Below, one piece after another: positions 1-9,884 of a DNA stretch of 64,000 nucleotides. The DNA lies in the NCBI RefSeq assembly GCF_002163835.1, contig NZ_CP019331.1, positions 186,001 to 250,000 of the forward strand, written 5' to 3'. The notes under the pieces are model-generated. The model ran no database searches. It was not told the DNA's origin and worked only from the letters and a program-made list of their open reading frames with translations. The position numbers were made by a program, and so were the translations under genes. The DNA is from Polaribacter sp. SA4-10. GTDB taxonomy: Bacteria; Bacteroidota; Bacteroidia; Flavobacteriales; Flavobacteriaceae. Numbering within the stretch: position 1 is the first letter of the stretch; the number at the start of each line of letters is the position of its first letter.

Positions 1-1
1 A

Positions 2-655
2 CCAGATGGGGATGCTGCATCTTTTGCAAACGGGACTTTTGATGAAGATGAATATGTAAAGAAAACAAATGAAGATGAAGCAGATTTTTCAGATGTTTCA
101 AGTTTATTATCAATCTTGCACGATGGTTCTAGAACTTCAGATGCTGCAACTTGGAGAACAAATTTAGAAGCTGTTTTAGATACAGATATATTTTTAAAAT
201 ATTTAGCAGTGAATACAGTAATTCAAAATTGGGATACTTATGGAAGAATGACACATAATTATTTTCTATATAATAATCCAGATACAAGTAAATTAACATG
301 GATTCCTTGGGATAATAATGAAGCACTTGAAACTGGTAAAATGGGAGGGTCTTATCGTTTAGATTTTTCAGGATTAAATGCTTCTAGCTGGCCGTTAATT
401 GGTTATTTATATAATGATGATGTGTATAAAGCAAAATATGATACATACGTTCAAGAAGTAATTGATGGTGCCTTTAATGAAACTACAATACAAGATTTAT
501 ATACAACGTATGCTACTTTGGTAGAAGAATCTGCTACTTCTGAAATATCTGGATATACTTTTTTAAATAGTGGTTCAGATTTTCAATCAGCAGTTAGTGA
601 ATTAAAATCGCACGTTATTTCAAGAAATACTGCAGCAAAAAATTATTTAGATTAA
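2..655 (+). CDS. CotH-like kinase-fold protein, C-terminal part (5' end outside window)
   Basis: The reading frame is open from the first bases of the window to the TAA at 653-655, so this is the 3' end of a longer gene. The visible part is about 217 residues. It contains the stretch DTDIFLKYLAVNTVIQNWD, then HNYFLY and WIPWDNNEA, which resembles the C-terminal half of CotH-family proteins (atypical protein kinase fold, first known from spore coats and widespread in secreted Bacteroidota proteins). The WDNN motif corresponds to the conserved metal/nucleotide-binding region of that family. There is no T9SS sorting domain at this C-terminus. Location and substrate cannot be told without the N-terminus. 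A strong hairpin terminator follows 25 bp downstream. Family call is from pattern recognition. Confidence 0.75.
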   Translation, partial: PDGDAASFANGTFDEDEYVKKTNEDEADFSDVSSLLSILHDGSRTSDAATWRTNLEAVLDTDIFLKYLAVNTVIQNWDTYGRMTHNYFLYNNPDTSKLTWIPWDNNEALETGKMGGSYRLDFSGLNASSWPLIGYLYNDDVYKAKYDTYVQEVIDGAFNETTIQDLYTTYATLVEESATSEISGYTFLNSGSDFQSAVSELKSHVISRNTAAKNYLD

Positions 656-680
656 AAAAGTTTTGGGTATGGTTAAGTTA

Positions 681-711
681 AAGCTTCGTAAGAAATTACG
701 AGGCTTTTTTT
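681..711 (+). terminator. Intrinsic terminator after the CotH-like gene
   Basis: A stem of about 9 bp (GCTTCGTAA paired with TTACGAGGC, one mismatch) closes a GAAA-type loop and is followed by a run of seven T. It lies between the CotH-like gene (+) and the convergent murB (-). The T-tract orientation fits the + strand gene. Confidence 0.75.
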
Positions 712-752
712 AATATTTAAAAATGAAGTTTAAACACGCTATTTGAATTTTT

Positions 753-1763
753 TTATTCAATAATATTTACCTCAATCTCTAATGGGATTCCAAATATTTT
801 AAATACTTTTTTTTGAATATCCTGTGCAAGTTTGTAAATCTCTTGTCCAGTTGCATCTCCATAATTAACTAAAACTAACGCTTGTTTTGCATGCACACCA
901 GCATCACCAAAACGTTTTCCTTTATACCCAGCTTGTTCTACTAACCAGCCAGCAGGAACTTTTACTTCAGTTTCAGAAATTGTGTAACTAGGAACTGTTG
1001 GAAATTCTTTTTGTAATTGTTCAAATTGCGTTTTAGTAATTACAGGGTTTTTAAAGAAACTACCACTATTTCCAATCTCTTTAGGGTCTGGTAATTTTGA
1101 TTTTCTAATTGCAATTACAGCATCAGAAATGTTTTTTATTGTTGGTTCTAATATGTTTTTAGAAGTTAATTCAGCATCAATTGCACCATAAGAAGTATTT
1201 AAATGGTGTTTATTTTTTGTTAGCTTAAAACTTACAGAAGTAAGTATAACTTTACCTTTTTGCTCGTTTTTGAAAATTGAATTTCTGTATCCAAATTTAC
1301 ATGCTGAATTAGAAAATTGAACGCTCTTTTCTGCATCAATCGTTAGCCCTTCAACTTTTGTAATAACATCTTTTACTTCAACGCCATAAGCACCAATATT
1401 TTGAATAGGACACGTACCAACATTACCAGGAATTAGAGATAAATTTTCAATTCCACCATAATTTTGAGAAATACACCAAAGAACAAATTCATGCCAGTTT
1501 TCGCCAGCATTTACTGTTAAATAAGCAAAATTATCATCTTCTTTATCAATAGAAATTCCTTTAATATTTAGAAAAACAACCAGTTTTTCAATATCTGTAG
1601 TAAGGAGCATATTACTACCTCCAGAAAGTAAAAATAATTCTTTTTCTGTTTTTAGTAATTGTTGTAATTCATAAAAAGAAGTAACAGCAATAAAACGTTT
1701 GGCGTTTACAGAAACCCCAAACGTATTATAGCTTTTAAGTGATATGTTTTGTAAAAGATTCAA
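753..1763 (-). CDS. murB: UDP-N-acetylenolpyruvoylglucosamine reductase MurB
   Basis: The 336-residue protein catalyses the NADPH-dependent reduction of UDP-GlcNAc-enolpyruvate to UDP-N-acetylmuramate, the second committed step of cytoplasmic peptidoglycan precursor synthesis. The FAD-binding half shows the N-terminal NTFGV motif, LSGGSNMLL around residue 46 and the IPGNVGTCPIQNIGAYG segment around 128-144. The catalytic serine lies in GNSGSFFKNP at about residue 230, and the YRNSIF arginine is present. Length and the extra loop fit type I MurB. The start codon directly abuts the stop of the upstream aminotransferase gene (1764), so the two are probably co-transcribed. Nothing in the sequence suggests loss of function. 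Confidence 0.95.
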   Translation of the reverse strand: MNLLQNISLKSYNTFGVSVNAKRFIAVTSFYELQQLLKTEKELFLLSGGSNMLLTTDIEKLVVFLNIKGISIDKEDDNFAYLTVNAGENWHEFVLWCISQNYGGIENLSLIPGNVGTCPIQNIGAYGVEVKDVITKVEGLTIDAEKSVQFSNSACKFGYRNSIFKNEQKGKVILTSVSFKLTKNKHHLNTSYGAIDAELTSKNILEPTIKNISDAVIAIRKSKLPDPKEIGNSGSFFKNPVITKTQFEQLQKEFPTVPSYTISETEVKVPAGWLVEQAGYKGKRFGDAGVHAKQALVLVNYGDATGQEIYKLAQDIQKKVFKIFGIPLEIEVNIIE

Positions 1764-2954
1764 TTACTTATTGTATTGTTCTAGCGCTTTACCTAATATT
1801 TCTACAGACCTAATTAAGTCTTTTTTATTTAAAACGTATGCAATTCTTACTTGGTTTTTTCCCTCACCTTCTGTAGAGTAGAATCCACTAGCAGGAGCTA
1901 CCATAATAGTTTCATTGTTATCATTAAATTCTTCTAAAAGCCATTGTGCAAAATCATCAGAATCTTTTACTGGTAATTCTGCTACACAATAAAAGGCTCC
2001 TTTAGGATTTGCAACTTTAACACCATCAATTTTCTTTAATTCAGAAATTAATGTATTTCTTCTTTCTACATATTCTTCAATAACTTCATCAAAATAACTT
2101 TGTGGCGTTTCTAAAGCTGCTTCACTTGCAATTAGAGCATATGTTGGCGGACTTAATCTTGCTTGAGCAAATTTAATTGCAGTAGCAATAAATTCATCAT
2201 TTTTAGAAACAATACAACCAATTCTAGCACCACACATACTATAGCGTTTAGAAACAGAGTCTATAACTATAGAGTTTTGTTCTAAACCATCTAAAGACAT
2301 TACTGATGTATGTTTTAAACCATCATAAGTAAATTCTCTATAAACTTCATCAGCAATTAAAAATAAATCGTGTTTTAATACAATTTTTTTTAATTTTTGT
2401 ATTTCTTCTCTAGAATATAAATATCCAGTAGGATTACCAGGATTACAAATTAAAATTGCTTTTGTTTTTTTTGTGATTAACTTCTCAAAATCTTCAATTT
2501 TAGGAAGTGCAAAATTATCTTCAATTTTAGAAATTACAGGTACAACTTTAACACCAGAAGCTGTTGAGAAACCATTGTAATTAGCGTAAAATGGTTCTGG
2601 AATAATAATTTCATCACCAGGATCTGTAATACTACCTATTGTAAAAAGTAAGGCTTCAGAGCCACCAGTTGTTGCAATTATATTATTAGCAGAAACGTTT
2701 ATGTCATTTTTAACATAGTATTTTGCAAGCTTTGTTCTGTATTCTTCAGAACCTTCAGAACGTGCATACGCTAATGTTTTTATTGTATTATTTTTTACTG
2801 CATCTAAAGCTATCTGAGGGGTTTTAATATCAGGTTGACCAATATTTAAATGAAAAACTTTGGTTCCTCTTTTTTTTGCGTCTTCTGCAAATGGCACCAA
2901 TTTTCTTATTGGTGATTGTGGCATTTTAATACCTTTTTTTGATATTGATGGCAT
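1764..2954 (-). CDS. Pyridoxal-phosphate aminotransferase, class I (aspartate/aromatic type)
   Basis: The 396-residue protein has the fold-type I aminotransferase layout: TTGGSEAL (cofactor phosphate contact) near residue 92, NPGNPTGYLY near 171, and the Schiff-base lysine in SVSKRYSMCG near residue 235, followed by the conserved ARIG arginine. The C-terminal arginine for the substrate carboxylate lies in NQVRIAY. The substrate is probably aspartate or an aromatic amino acid with 2-oxoglutarate, but subgroup specificity cannot be fixed by eye. It is the first gene of a two-gene unit with murB, with zero-gap spacing. The ATG at 2954 is used; a second Met occurs at residue 11 (MPQSPIRK), so the first ten residues are uncertain. 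Confidence 0.88.
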   Translation of the reverse strand: MPSISKKGIKMPQSPIRKLVPFAEDAKKRGTKVFHLNIGQPDIKTPQIALDAVKNNTIKTLAYARSEGSEEYRTKLAKYYVKNDINVSANNIIATTGGSEALLFTIGSITDPGDEIIIPEPFYANYNGFSTASGVKVVPVISKIEDNFALPKIEDFEKLITKKTKAILICNPGNPTGYLYSREEIQKLKKIVLKHDLFLIADEVYREFTYDGLKHTSVMSLDGLEQNSIVIDSVSKRYSMCGARIGCIVSKNDEFIATAIKFAQARLSPPTYALIASEAALETPQSYFDEVIEEYVERRNTLISELKKIDGVKVANPKGAFYCVAELPVKDSDDFAQWLLEEFNDNNETIMVAPASGFYSTEGEGKNQVRIAYVLNKKDLIRSVEILGKALEQYNK

Positions 2955-3101
2955 TTTTTAATATTTTAAAATTAGCTATGCAAATTTGCAAAATATATTT
3001 TATATGTAATGTTTTATTGCATAAAGTTTAAAGGTTAATTTTTTCCTAAAAATTTATCTAACTAAAACTTAATTTGTATCTTGATTATAAAATTATATTT
3101 A

Positions 3102-4442
3102 TTGAAAAAAAGAGTTATACTTCTCGTCTTTATTTTTATGAGTATTTCTATAAAAATAAATTCACAAACAGGTTTTCAGTTTAATGGCCCTAATAAGAAT
3201 AGAGAGCAGATTAAGTTTAAATTAATTAATAATTTAATTGTTTTTCCTTTAGAAATTAATGGCAAAAAACTTTCATTTATTTTAGATACGGGTGTTAATA
3301 AAACAATCCTTTTTAATTTATCACAAAATGATAGTATAGGTCTTAATGATATAAAAAAAATAACACTACAAGGCTTAGGTGCAGGAGAATCTGTAAAAGC
3401 ATTTATGTCAGAAAACAATACACTTAAAATAAAAAATACTACTAGTACTAATGAAACTATTTATGTTATTTTAAAAGATTATTTTGATTTGTCTAGTAAA
3501 ATGGGCACCACAATTCATGGAATTATTGGATATAACATCTTTAAGGATTTTATTGTAAAAATAAATTATAAGTCAAAAAAAATAGATCTATATAATCCGA
3601 AAACATATACGTATAAAAAATGCAGAAAATGTGAAGAATTTACAGTAAGTTTTTATAGAAAGAAACCTTATATAAATGCTGAAATTCAATTAGATACAAT
3701 TGGTTCTTCTACAACAAAAGTAAAAATGTTGGTGGATTCTGGAGGAAGTGATGCTATTTGGCTATTTGAAGATTCTAAGGAAGAAATTAAGACTCCAAAA
3801 AGGTTTTTTAATGATATTTTGGGTGAAGGCTTAAGTGGAATTATCTTTGGAAATAGGAGTAGAATACCTAAGATTTCATTAGGTAGATTTGAAATTAAAA
3901 ATCCAACAGCTTCCTTTTTAGATACTGTATCAACTCATAGAGCAAGAACATTTAAAAAGAGGAATGGAAGTATAGGAGGAGGTCTTTTAAAACGTTTTAA
4001 AGTTTGGGTTGATTATCCAAATAAGAAAATTACATTAAAAAAGAATGGTTCTTTTAAAAATGGTTTTAACTATAATATGAGTGGGTTAGATGTTGTTTAT
4101 AATGGAAAGCAATTAGTGAAAGAAAAAATAGAAAAAGAGGTAAAAAGTAATTACAGTCAAAAATTAGACAATAATAATTCTGTGTTTTTTATTACGAGTT
4201 ACTCATTTAAATTTCAGCATTCTTACAAAATTAATAAGGTTGTTAAAAACTCTTCTGCAGATAAAGCAGGGTTGTTAAAAAATGATATACTATTAAAAAT
4301 TAATGGTAAACCGGCACATAATTTTACACTAAGTGAAATCTTTTCTAAATTTCAAGAAAGAGATAAAAAGAAAATAAAAATGCAAATTGAAAGAAATGGC
4401 GTTAAAATGAAATTTGAATTCCGTTTAGAGAAAAAAGCATAG
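3102..4442 (+). CDS. Secreted retropepsin-like aspartyl protease with C-terminal PDZ domain
   Basis: Two retropepsin-type active-site motifs are visible: FILDTGVNKT in the first half and MLVDSGGSDA about 150 residues later, so both lobes of a pseudo-dimeric aspartyl protease lie in one chain. A PDZ domain occupies roughly the last 80 residues (NSSADKAGLLKNDILLKING). The N-terminus is a signal peptide ending near NSQ, so the enzyme is exported, probably to the periplasm or outer surface. The start is a TTG: 3102 puts the signal peptide right at the N-terminus (MKKRVILLVF), while an in-frame TTG at 3081 would add seven residues. The stop at 4442 directly abuts the stop of the convergent DUF1573 gene. 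Substrate unknown. Confidence 0.82.
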   Translation: MKKRVILLVFIFMSISIKINSQTGFQFNGPNKNREQIKFKLINNLIVFPLEINGKKLSFILDTGVNKTILFNLSQNDSIGLNDIKKITLQGLGAGESVKAFMSENNTLKIKNTTSTNETIYVILKDYFDLSSKMGTTIHGIIGYNIFKDFIVKINYKSKKIDLYNPKTYTYKKCRKCEEFTVSFYRKKPYINAEIQLDTIGSSTTKVKMLVDSGGSDAIWLFEDSKEEIKTPKRFFNDILGEGLSGIIFGNRSRIPKISLGRFEIKNPTASFLDTVSTHRARTFKKRNGSIGGGLLKRFKVWVDYPNKKITLKKNGSFKNGFNYNMSGLDVVYNGKQLVKEKIEKEVKSNYSQKLDNNNSVFFITSYSFKFQHSYKINKVVKNSSADKAGLLKNDILLKINGKPAHNFTLSEIFSKFQERDKKKIKMQIERNGVKMKFEFRLEKKA

Positions 4443-4847
4443 TTAACTATCAGAAAGGATGCTTTTTTCTTTTTCTAAAGAAACTCCTTTTTCAACTAAA
4501 CCTTTAATTTTAATAACTTTTCTAGTCTTTTTTGCGTTTGAGTATATCGTAATAGATTTAGAAAAACCACCAAGTCTTTTAGTATCATAAGAAACTTTAA
4601 TTTCACCTTTATCACCAGGCATTATTGGGTGTTCTGGTTTTTTAGGAACAGTGCAGCCACAAGTAGATTGTATTTTATTTATAGTTAATGGTTTGTCTCC
4701 TACATTGGTAAAAACAAAAGTTCTTACTCCGTTAGAGCTTTTAGCAATTTTTCCATAGTCAATAGTTTCTTTTTCAAACTTAAATTCTTGTGCATTTAAA
4801 GTAAAACTTCCAAATGCTAATAAACATACTATAAATAATTTTTTCAT
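4443..4847 (-). CDS. DUF1573-domain secreted protein
   Basis: The 134-residue product starts with a typical signal peptide (MKKLFIVCLLAFGSF to the AQ cleavage site) followed by one DUF1573 immunoglobulin-like domain. It has the signature FTNVGDKPLTI and the STCGCTVP cysteine motif. Such proteins are common secreted proteins of unknown function in Bacteroidota. The frame stays open upstream to an ATG at 4970, but that would put 41 charged residues before the signal peptide, so the ATG at 4847 is chosen. It is convergent with the protease gene, with stop codons touching. The divergent neighbour is valS. Confidence 0.85.
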   Translation of the reverse strand: MKKLFIVCLLAFGSFTLNAQEFKFEKETIDYGKIAKSSNGVRTFVFTNVGDKPLTINKIQSTCGCTVPKKPEHPIMPGDKGEIKVSYDTKRLGGFSKSITIYSNAKKTRKVIKIKGLVEKGVSLEKEKSILSDS

Positions 4848-4992
4848 TTTCTTTTTATTATTGAATATACTTTTTATTTTACTTCTTTTTATTGATTTTT
4901 TCGTGTTAGAAAAACCTCCATTTTTAGAAATTTCAGAAGAAACAGTACTGCTAGCTTCTTCGTTTGGCATAATTGTGTGTTCTAGTTTTTAA

Positions 4993-5061
4993 TTAAAATT
5001 CTTGTGCAGATGTTTCAATTGAAAATAAAATAAATAATGTAAAAACGAATACGTTTTTCAA
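4993..5061 (-). other. Orphan signal-peptide-like mini-ORF (22 codons)
   Basis: A TTG-started reading frame encodes [16 protein letters not shown] followed by TSAQEF and a stop. That is a complete-looking signal peptide ending two residues after a plausible cleavage site. It lies on the same strand as, and just upstream of, the DUF1573 gene, whose own signal peptide also ends in AQEF. It may be the stub of a decayed secreted gene, or chance. Seen directly; meaning inferred. Confidence 0.3.
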
Positions 5062-5132
5062 AAAATCAAATTTACGGTTATTTTTTATGATTAAAAAATC
5101 AACAGTTTTTTTCTGTTCATCACAGATAATTG

Positions 5133-5140
5133 TATTTTTG
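5133..5140 (+). promoter_or_regulatory. Candidate -7 promoter element of valS
   Basis: TATTTTTG fits the Bacteroidota -7 consensus TAnnTTTG and lies 31 bp before the preferred valS start. No clean -33 TTG is seen at the expected distance. Its position inside the possible N-terminal extension of valS argues for the later start codon. Confidence 0.4.
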
Positions 5141-5170
5141 CAAACTATATTTCAAAAACTATTCCAAAGT

Positions 5171-7807
5171 ATGACAATTCCATCTAAATATGATGCAAGT
5201 AAAGTAGAAAGTAAGTGGTATGACTACTGGATGAAACATAATTATTTTCATTCTGAAGTAGATGAAAGAGAGCCTTATACTATTGTCATTCCGCCGCCAA
5301 ATGTAACTGGAGTATTACATATGGGGCATATGTTAAATAATACAATTCAAGATGTATTAATTCGTAGAGCGCGTTTACAAGGTAAAAATGCTTGTTGGGT
5401 TCCTGGTACGGATCACGCTTCAATTGCTACTGAAGCTAAAGTTGTTGCAAAATTAAAAGAACAAGGAATTAATAAAAGCGATTTAACTCGTGAAGCCTTT
5501 TTACAACATGCTTTTGAATGGAAAGATGAATATGGAGGTATTATTTTAGAACAATTAAAGAAGTTAGGTGCTTCTTGTGATTGGGAAAGAACTGCTTTTA
5601 CAATGGATCCAGAAATGTCTGAATCTGTAATTAAGGTCTTTGTTGATTTATACAACAAAGGTTTAATTTATAGAGGTTACAGAATGGTAAACTGGGATCC
5701 CGAAGCAAAAACTACACTTTCTGATGAAGAAGTAATTCATGAAGAAAGACAAGGAAATTTATATTATTTAGAATATAAAATTGAAGGTTCTGAAGATACT
5801 TTAACAATTGCTACAACAAGACCAGAAACAATTTTTGGAGATACCGCAATTTGTATCAACCCAAATGATGAACGTTTTTCACATTTAAAAGGGAAAAAAG
5901 CAATTGTGCCACTTTGTAATAGAGTGATTCCTATTATAGAAGATGAATATGTAGATATAGAATTTGGAACAGGTTGTTTAAAAGTGACACCTGCACATGA
6001 TGAAAATGATAAAGCTTTAGGAGATAAACATAAATTAGAAGTAATTGATATTTTTAATGATGATGCTTCTTTAAATTCTTTCGGATTACATTATCAAGGA
6101 AAAGATCGTTTTGTTGTTCGTAAAGAAATTACAAAAGAATTAGAAGAAAAAGGCTTTTTGGTAAAGACGGAAGTTCATATGAACAAAGTTGGAACCTCAG
6201 AAAGAACAAAAGCAGTTATTGAGCCAAGATTATCAGATCAATGGTTTTTAAAAATGAAAGATTTAGCTAAACCTGCTATTGATGCTGTTTTAGGTGAAGA
6301 TGCAGAAATTAACTTATATCCAAAGAAATTCGAAAACACGTACCGTCATTGGATGGAAAATGTGCGTGACTGGAATATTTCTCGTCAATTGTGGTGGGGA
6401 CAACAAATTCCTGCTTATTTCTACGGAGATGGAAAAGAAGATTTTGTTGTTGCAGAAAATATTGAAGATGCTTTAGTTTTAGCAAAAGAAAAGACCCAAA
6501 ACCCATCTTTATTAACAACAGACTTACGTCAAGATGAAGATGCTTTAGATACTTGGTTTTCTTCTTGGTTATGGCCAATGAGTGTTTTTGACGGAATTAG
6601 AAATCCTGAGAATGAAGAAATTAAATATTATTATCCAACAAATGATTTAGTTACAGGTCCGGATATTTTATTCTTCTGGGTAGCTAGAATGATTGTGGCA
6701 GGATATGAATATAAGGACGAAAAACCTTTTCAGAATGTTTATTTAACAGGTTTAGTTAGAGATAAACAAAGAAGAAAAATGTCTAAATCTTTAGGGAACT
6801 CGCCAGATGCGCTTAAATTAATTGAAGAATATGGAGCAGATGGAGTTAGAGTAGGGTTATTATTGAGCTCTGCTGCTGGAAACGATTTAATGTTCGAAGA
6901 AGAATTATGCCAGCAAGGAAAAGGATTTGCAAATAAAATTTGGAATACTTTCCGTTTGATAACAGGTTGGGAGGTAAGTGAAACTTTAGAACAACCAGAA
7001 ACTTCAAAAATTGGTTTAGAATGGTACGAAGCTAAATTTAATAAAGCACTTGCAGAAATAGATGATCATTTTTCTAAATATCGTTTATCAGATGCTCTAA
7101 TGACGATTTATAAATTAATAAATGATGATTTTTCTTCTTGGTTATTAGAAATAGTAAAGCCAGGGTATCAAGAACCAATAGATGCTAAAACATACAAATC
7201 AATAATTGAGGTTTTAGAAAATAATTTAAAGATTTTACATCCATTTATGCCATTTTTAACAGAAGAAATTTGGCAATTTATTTCTGAAAGAACTCCAGAA
7301 GAAGCATTGGTAATTGCAAAATTTCCAACACAAAAAACAATAAATGAATCTTTAATTAATGAGTTTGAAACTGCCACAGGAATTGTATCAGGAATTAGAA
7401 CGATAAGAAAAGATAAAAATATTTCGTTTAAAGAAACTGTTGAACTATTTGTTGTAAATAATGATAAGTATACCAAAGATTTCGATAAAGTTATTCAGAA
7501 ATTAACAAATGCATCCGCAATTAATTATGTTTCAGAAAAAGTTGAAGGAGCTTCATTTAGAGTAAAATCTAATGAATATTTTGTACCTATTTCTATCGAA
7601 AATATAGATGTAGAAGCAGAAGTTAAGAAGTTAGAAGGCGAATTAAAAAGAGCAGAAGGTTTCTTATTCGGAATTACAAAGAAGTTATCTAACGAGCGTT
7701 TTGTCTCTAATGCCCCAGAAAAAGTATTAGAATTAGAACGTAAAAAACAAGCAGATACGTTCGCTAAAATAGAAACGATAAAAAGTAGTTTAGCTAGTTT
7801 ACAATAA
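5171..7807 (+). CDS. valS: Valyl-tRNA synthetase
   Basis: The class I aminoacyl-tRNA synthetase charges tRNA-Val. The HIGH motif appears as HMGH at residues 50-53, preceded by PPPNVTGVL, which is typical of ValRS. KMSKS is at residues 536-540. The editing (CP1) domain lies between them ([13 protein letters not shown] region), the anticodon-binding domain follows, and the last ~65 residues form the ValRS coiled-coil arm. An upstream in-frame ATG at 5087 would add 28 hydrophobic residues unlike ValRS. The start at 5171 (MTIPSKYD) gives 878 residues, normal for the family. Monocistronic: a strong terminator follows. Confidence 0.97.
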   Translation: MTIPSKYDASKVESKWYDYWMKHNYFHSEVDEREPYTIVIPPPNVTGVLHMGHMLNNTIQDVLIRRARLQGKNACWVPGTDHASIATEAKVVAKLKEQGINKSDLTREAFLQHAFEWKDEYGGIILEQLKKLGASCDWERTAFTMDPEMSESVIKVFVDLYNKGLIYRGYRMVNWDPEAKTTLSDEEVIHEERQGNLYYLEYKIEGSEDTLTIATTRPETIFGDTAICINPNDERFSHLKGKKAIVPLCNRVIPIIEDEYVDIEFGTGCLKVTPAHDENDKALGDKHKLEVIDIFNDDASLNSFGLHYQGKDRFVVRKEITKELEEKGFLVKTEVHMNKVGTSERTKAVIEPRLSDQWFLKMKDLAKPAIDAVLGEDAEINLYPKKFENTYRHWMENVRDWNISRQLWWGQQIPAYFYGDGKEDFVVAENIEDALVLAKEKTQNPSLLTTDLRQDEDALDTWFSSWLWPMSVFDGIRNPENEEIKYYYPTNDLVTGPDILFFWVARMIVAGYEYKDEKPFQNVYLTGLVRDKQRRKMSKSLGNSPDALKLIEEYGADGVRVGLLLSSAAGNDLMFEEELCQQGKGFANKIWNTFRLITGWEVSETLEQPETSKIGLEWYEAKFNKALAEIDDHFSKYRLSDALMTIYKLINDDFSSWLLEIVKPGYQEPIDAKTYKSIIEVLENNLKILHPFMPFLTEEIWQFISERTPEEALVIAKFPTQKTINESLINEFETATGIVSGIRTIRKDKNISFKETVELFVVNNDKYTKDFDKVIQKLTNASAINYVSEKVEGASFRVKSNEYFVPISIENIDVEAEVKKLEGELKRAEGFLFGITKKLSNERFVSNAPEKVLELERKKQADTFAKIETIKSSLASLQ

Positions 7808-7830
7808 CGAATACAAAATAAATAGAATTT

Positions 7831-7860
7831 AACCTCGCTTTATAGCGAGGTTTTTTTTTT
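7831..7860 (+). terminator. Intrinsic terminator after valS
   Basis: A perfect 9-bp stem (AACCTCGCT with AGCGAGGTT) with a TTAT loop is followed by a run of T. Confidence 0.9.
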
Positions 7861-7934
7861 TAGGTTTTCTTATAATTTGAAAGAATCAAATAAATACCGA
7901 TATTTGCCATCAAACTAACAAATAAGGAAGAATT

Positions 7935-8117
7935 ATGGGAATGAACAAGAATACAGTTTTGGGCTGGGCAACTTTTATTATGATACTTGTAGGATTAAGT
8001 TTAATTGCTCTAGGAGCTTTTAGATATAGAGATGTTTCAGGTTGGGGATTTGCTGCTGTTGGTGTTGGTTTTTTTGCTGTAGCCTGGGTTTTTAATGCAT
8101 TAAAAGGAAGAGTATAA
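7935..8117 (+). CDS. Small two-TM membrane protein (CAL67264-like family)
   Basis: The 60-residue protein has two hydrophobic segments (about residues 9-27 and 36-54) joined by the short polar turn RYRDVSG. It resembles a conserved flavobacterial family that I recall as CAL67264, commonly seen next to ettA. Family assignment is from memory. It sits 56 bp upstream of ettA on the same strand and is probably co-transcribed with it. Predicted inner-membrane location. No function is known to me. The ATG at 7935 has a second Met at codon 3, so the start is uncertain by two codons. Confidence 0.75.
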   Translation: MGMNKNTVLGWATFIMILVGLSLIALGAFRYRDVSGWGFAAVGVGFFAVAWVFNALKGRV

Positions 8118-8173
8118 AAAAGGCTATAGTTTTCAATAGTAGTTTTTACATAAAATTTAAAATATAAAATATA

Positions 8174-9865
8174 ATGAGCGACGATAAGAAAGTAATCTTT
8201 TCGATGAATAAGTTGTCTAAAACTTATCAATCAACAGGAAAACAAGTTTTAAAAGACATTTATTTAAGTTTTTTCTATGGAGCAAAAATTGGTATTCTTG
8301 GTTTAAACGGATCAGGAAAATCAACCTTATTAAAAATCATTGCAGGTGTAGAAAAGAATTTTCAAGGTGATGTTACTTTTTCACCAGGTTATAATGTAGG
8401 TTATTTAGAACAAGAACCTCAATTAGATCCAGAGAAAACCGTTTTAGAAATTGTAAAAGAAGGAGTTGCAGAAACGGTTGCAATTTTAGATGAGTACAAT
8501 AAGATAAATGACATGTTTGGTTTAGAAGAAGTCTATTCTGATGCAGACAAAATGGATAAATTAATGGCGCAACAAGCAGAACTTCAAGATAAAATTGATG
8601 CTGCAAATGCCTGGGAATTAGATACCAAACTAGAAATAGCAATGGATGCTTTAAGAACTCCAGATTCTGATAAGAAGATTGGTGTTCTTTCTGGTGGTGA
8701 AAAAAGACGTGTTGCTTTATGTAGATTGTTATTACAAGAACCAGAAATTTTATTATTAGATGAGCCTACCAATCACTTGGATGCAGAATCTGTACATTGG
8801 TTAGAGCACCATTTAGCACAATATAAAGGAACTGTTATTGCTGTAACGCATGATAGATATTTCTTAGACAATGTTGCTGGTTGGATTTTAGAATTAGATA
8901 GAGGTGAAGGAATTCCTTGGAAAGGAAACTACTCTTCTTGGTTAGATCAAAAGTCTCAAAGAATGGCACAAGAAAGCAAAACGGCTTCTAAGCGTCAAAA
9001 AACATTAGAACGTGAGTTAGATTGGGTTCGTCAAGGAGCAAAAGGTCGTCAAACAAAGCAAAAAGCACGTTTGAAAAACTATGACAAATTAATGAGTCAA
9101 GACCAGAAACAAGTTGATGAGAAATTAGAAATTTACATTCCTAATGGACCACGTTTAGGAACAAATGTAATTGAAGCAACGGGTGTTTCTAAAGCTTATG
9201 GAGATAAATTATTATATGATAATTTAGAATTTAATCTTCCGCAAGCAGGAATTGTTGGGATTATTGGACCCAATGGAGCAGGAAAAACGACTATTTTTAA
9301 AATGATAATGGGAGAAGAAACTCCTGATTCAGGTAGTTTTAATGTAGGTGAAACTGCAAAGATTGCTTATGTTGATCAAGCACATTCAAATATTGATCCT
9401 GAAAAAACCATTTGGGAAAACTTTTCAGACGGTCAAGACTTAGTTATGATGGGAGGAAAGCAAGTAAACTCTCGTGCTTACTTAAGTCGTTTTAACTTTT
9501 CTGGAAGCGAGCAAAACAAAAAAGTAAATACACTTTCTGGAGGAGAGCGTAACAGATTGCATTTAGCAATGACCTTAAAAGAAGAAGGTAATGTTTTACT
9601 TTTAGATGAGCCAACAAATGATTTAGATGTAAATACATTAAGAGCTTTAGAAGAAGGTTTAGAAAATTTTGCAGGTTGTGCTGTAGTTATTTCGCATGAT
9701 AGATGGTTTTTAGATAGAGTTTGTACTCATATTTTAGCTTTTGAAGGGAATAGTGAAGTTTACTTTTTTGAAGGAGGTTTTTCTGAATATGAAGAAAATA
9801 AGAAGAACCGTTTAGGTGGAGATTTAATGCCAAAACGAATTAAATATAGAAAATTAATTAGATAG
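8174..9865 (+). CDS. ettA: Energy-dependent translational throttle protein EttA (ABC-F ATPase)
   Basis: The 563-residue soluble protein has two ABC ATPase domains and no membrane segments. The first has Walker A GLNGSGKST (near residue 43) and signature LSGGEKRR; the second has Walker A GPNGAGKTT (near residue 372) and signature LSGGERNR. Both carry Walker B LLLDEPTN. The inter-domain linker with a basic RQGAKGRQTKQKARL stretch is typical of the EttA branch of ABC-F proteins. The family binds the ribosomal E site and gates the first peptide bond according to the ATP/ADP ratio. Length fits E. coli EttA closely. It follows the small membrane protein gene. Confidence 0.95.
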   Translation: MSDDKKVIFSMNKLSKTYQSTGKQVLKDIYLSFFYGAKIGILGLNGSGKSTLLKIIAGVEKNFQGDVTFSPGYNVGYLEQEPQLDPEKTVLEIVKEGVAETVAILDEYNKINDMFGLEEVYSDADKMDKLMAQQAELQDKIDAANAWELDTKLEIAMDALRTPDSDKKIGVLSGGEKRRVALCRLLLQEPEILLLDEPTNHLDAESVHWLEHHLAQYKGTVIAVTHDRYFLDNVAGWILELDRGEGIPWKGNYSSWLDQKSQRMAQESKTASKRQKTLERELDWVRQGAKGRQTKQKARLKNYDKLMSQDQKQVDEKLEIYIPNGPRLGTNVIEATGVSKAYGDKLLYDNLEFNLPQAGIVGIIGPNGAGKTTIFKMIMGEETPDSGSFNVGETAKIAYVDQAHSNIDPEKTIWENFSDGQDLVMMGGKQVNSRAYLSRFNFSGSEQNKKVNTLSGGERNRLHLAMTLKEEGNVLLLDEPTNDLDVNTLRALEEGLENFAGCAVVISHDRWFLDRVCTHILAFEGNSEVYFFEGGFSEYEENKKNRLGGDLMPKRIKYRKLIR

Positions 9866-9884
9866 TTTTTAAATATTTTTATTG

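Noticed and set aside
4848..4970. 41-residue N-terminal extension of the DUF1573 protein
   Set aside because: It would precede a clear signal peptide, which must be N-terminal.
5087..5170. N-terminal extension of valS
   Set aside because: Hydrophobic residues unlike ValRS, containing a TAnnTTTG promoter-like element; the start at 5171 gives the normal N-terminus.
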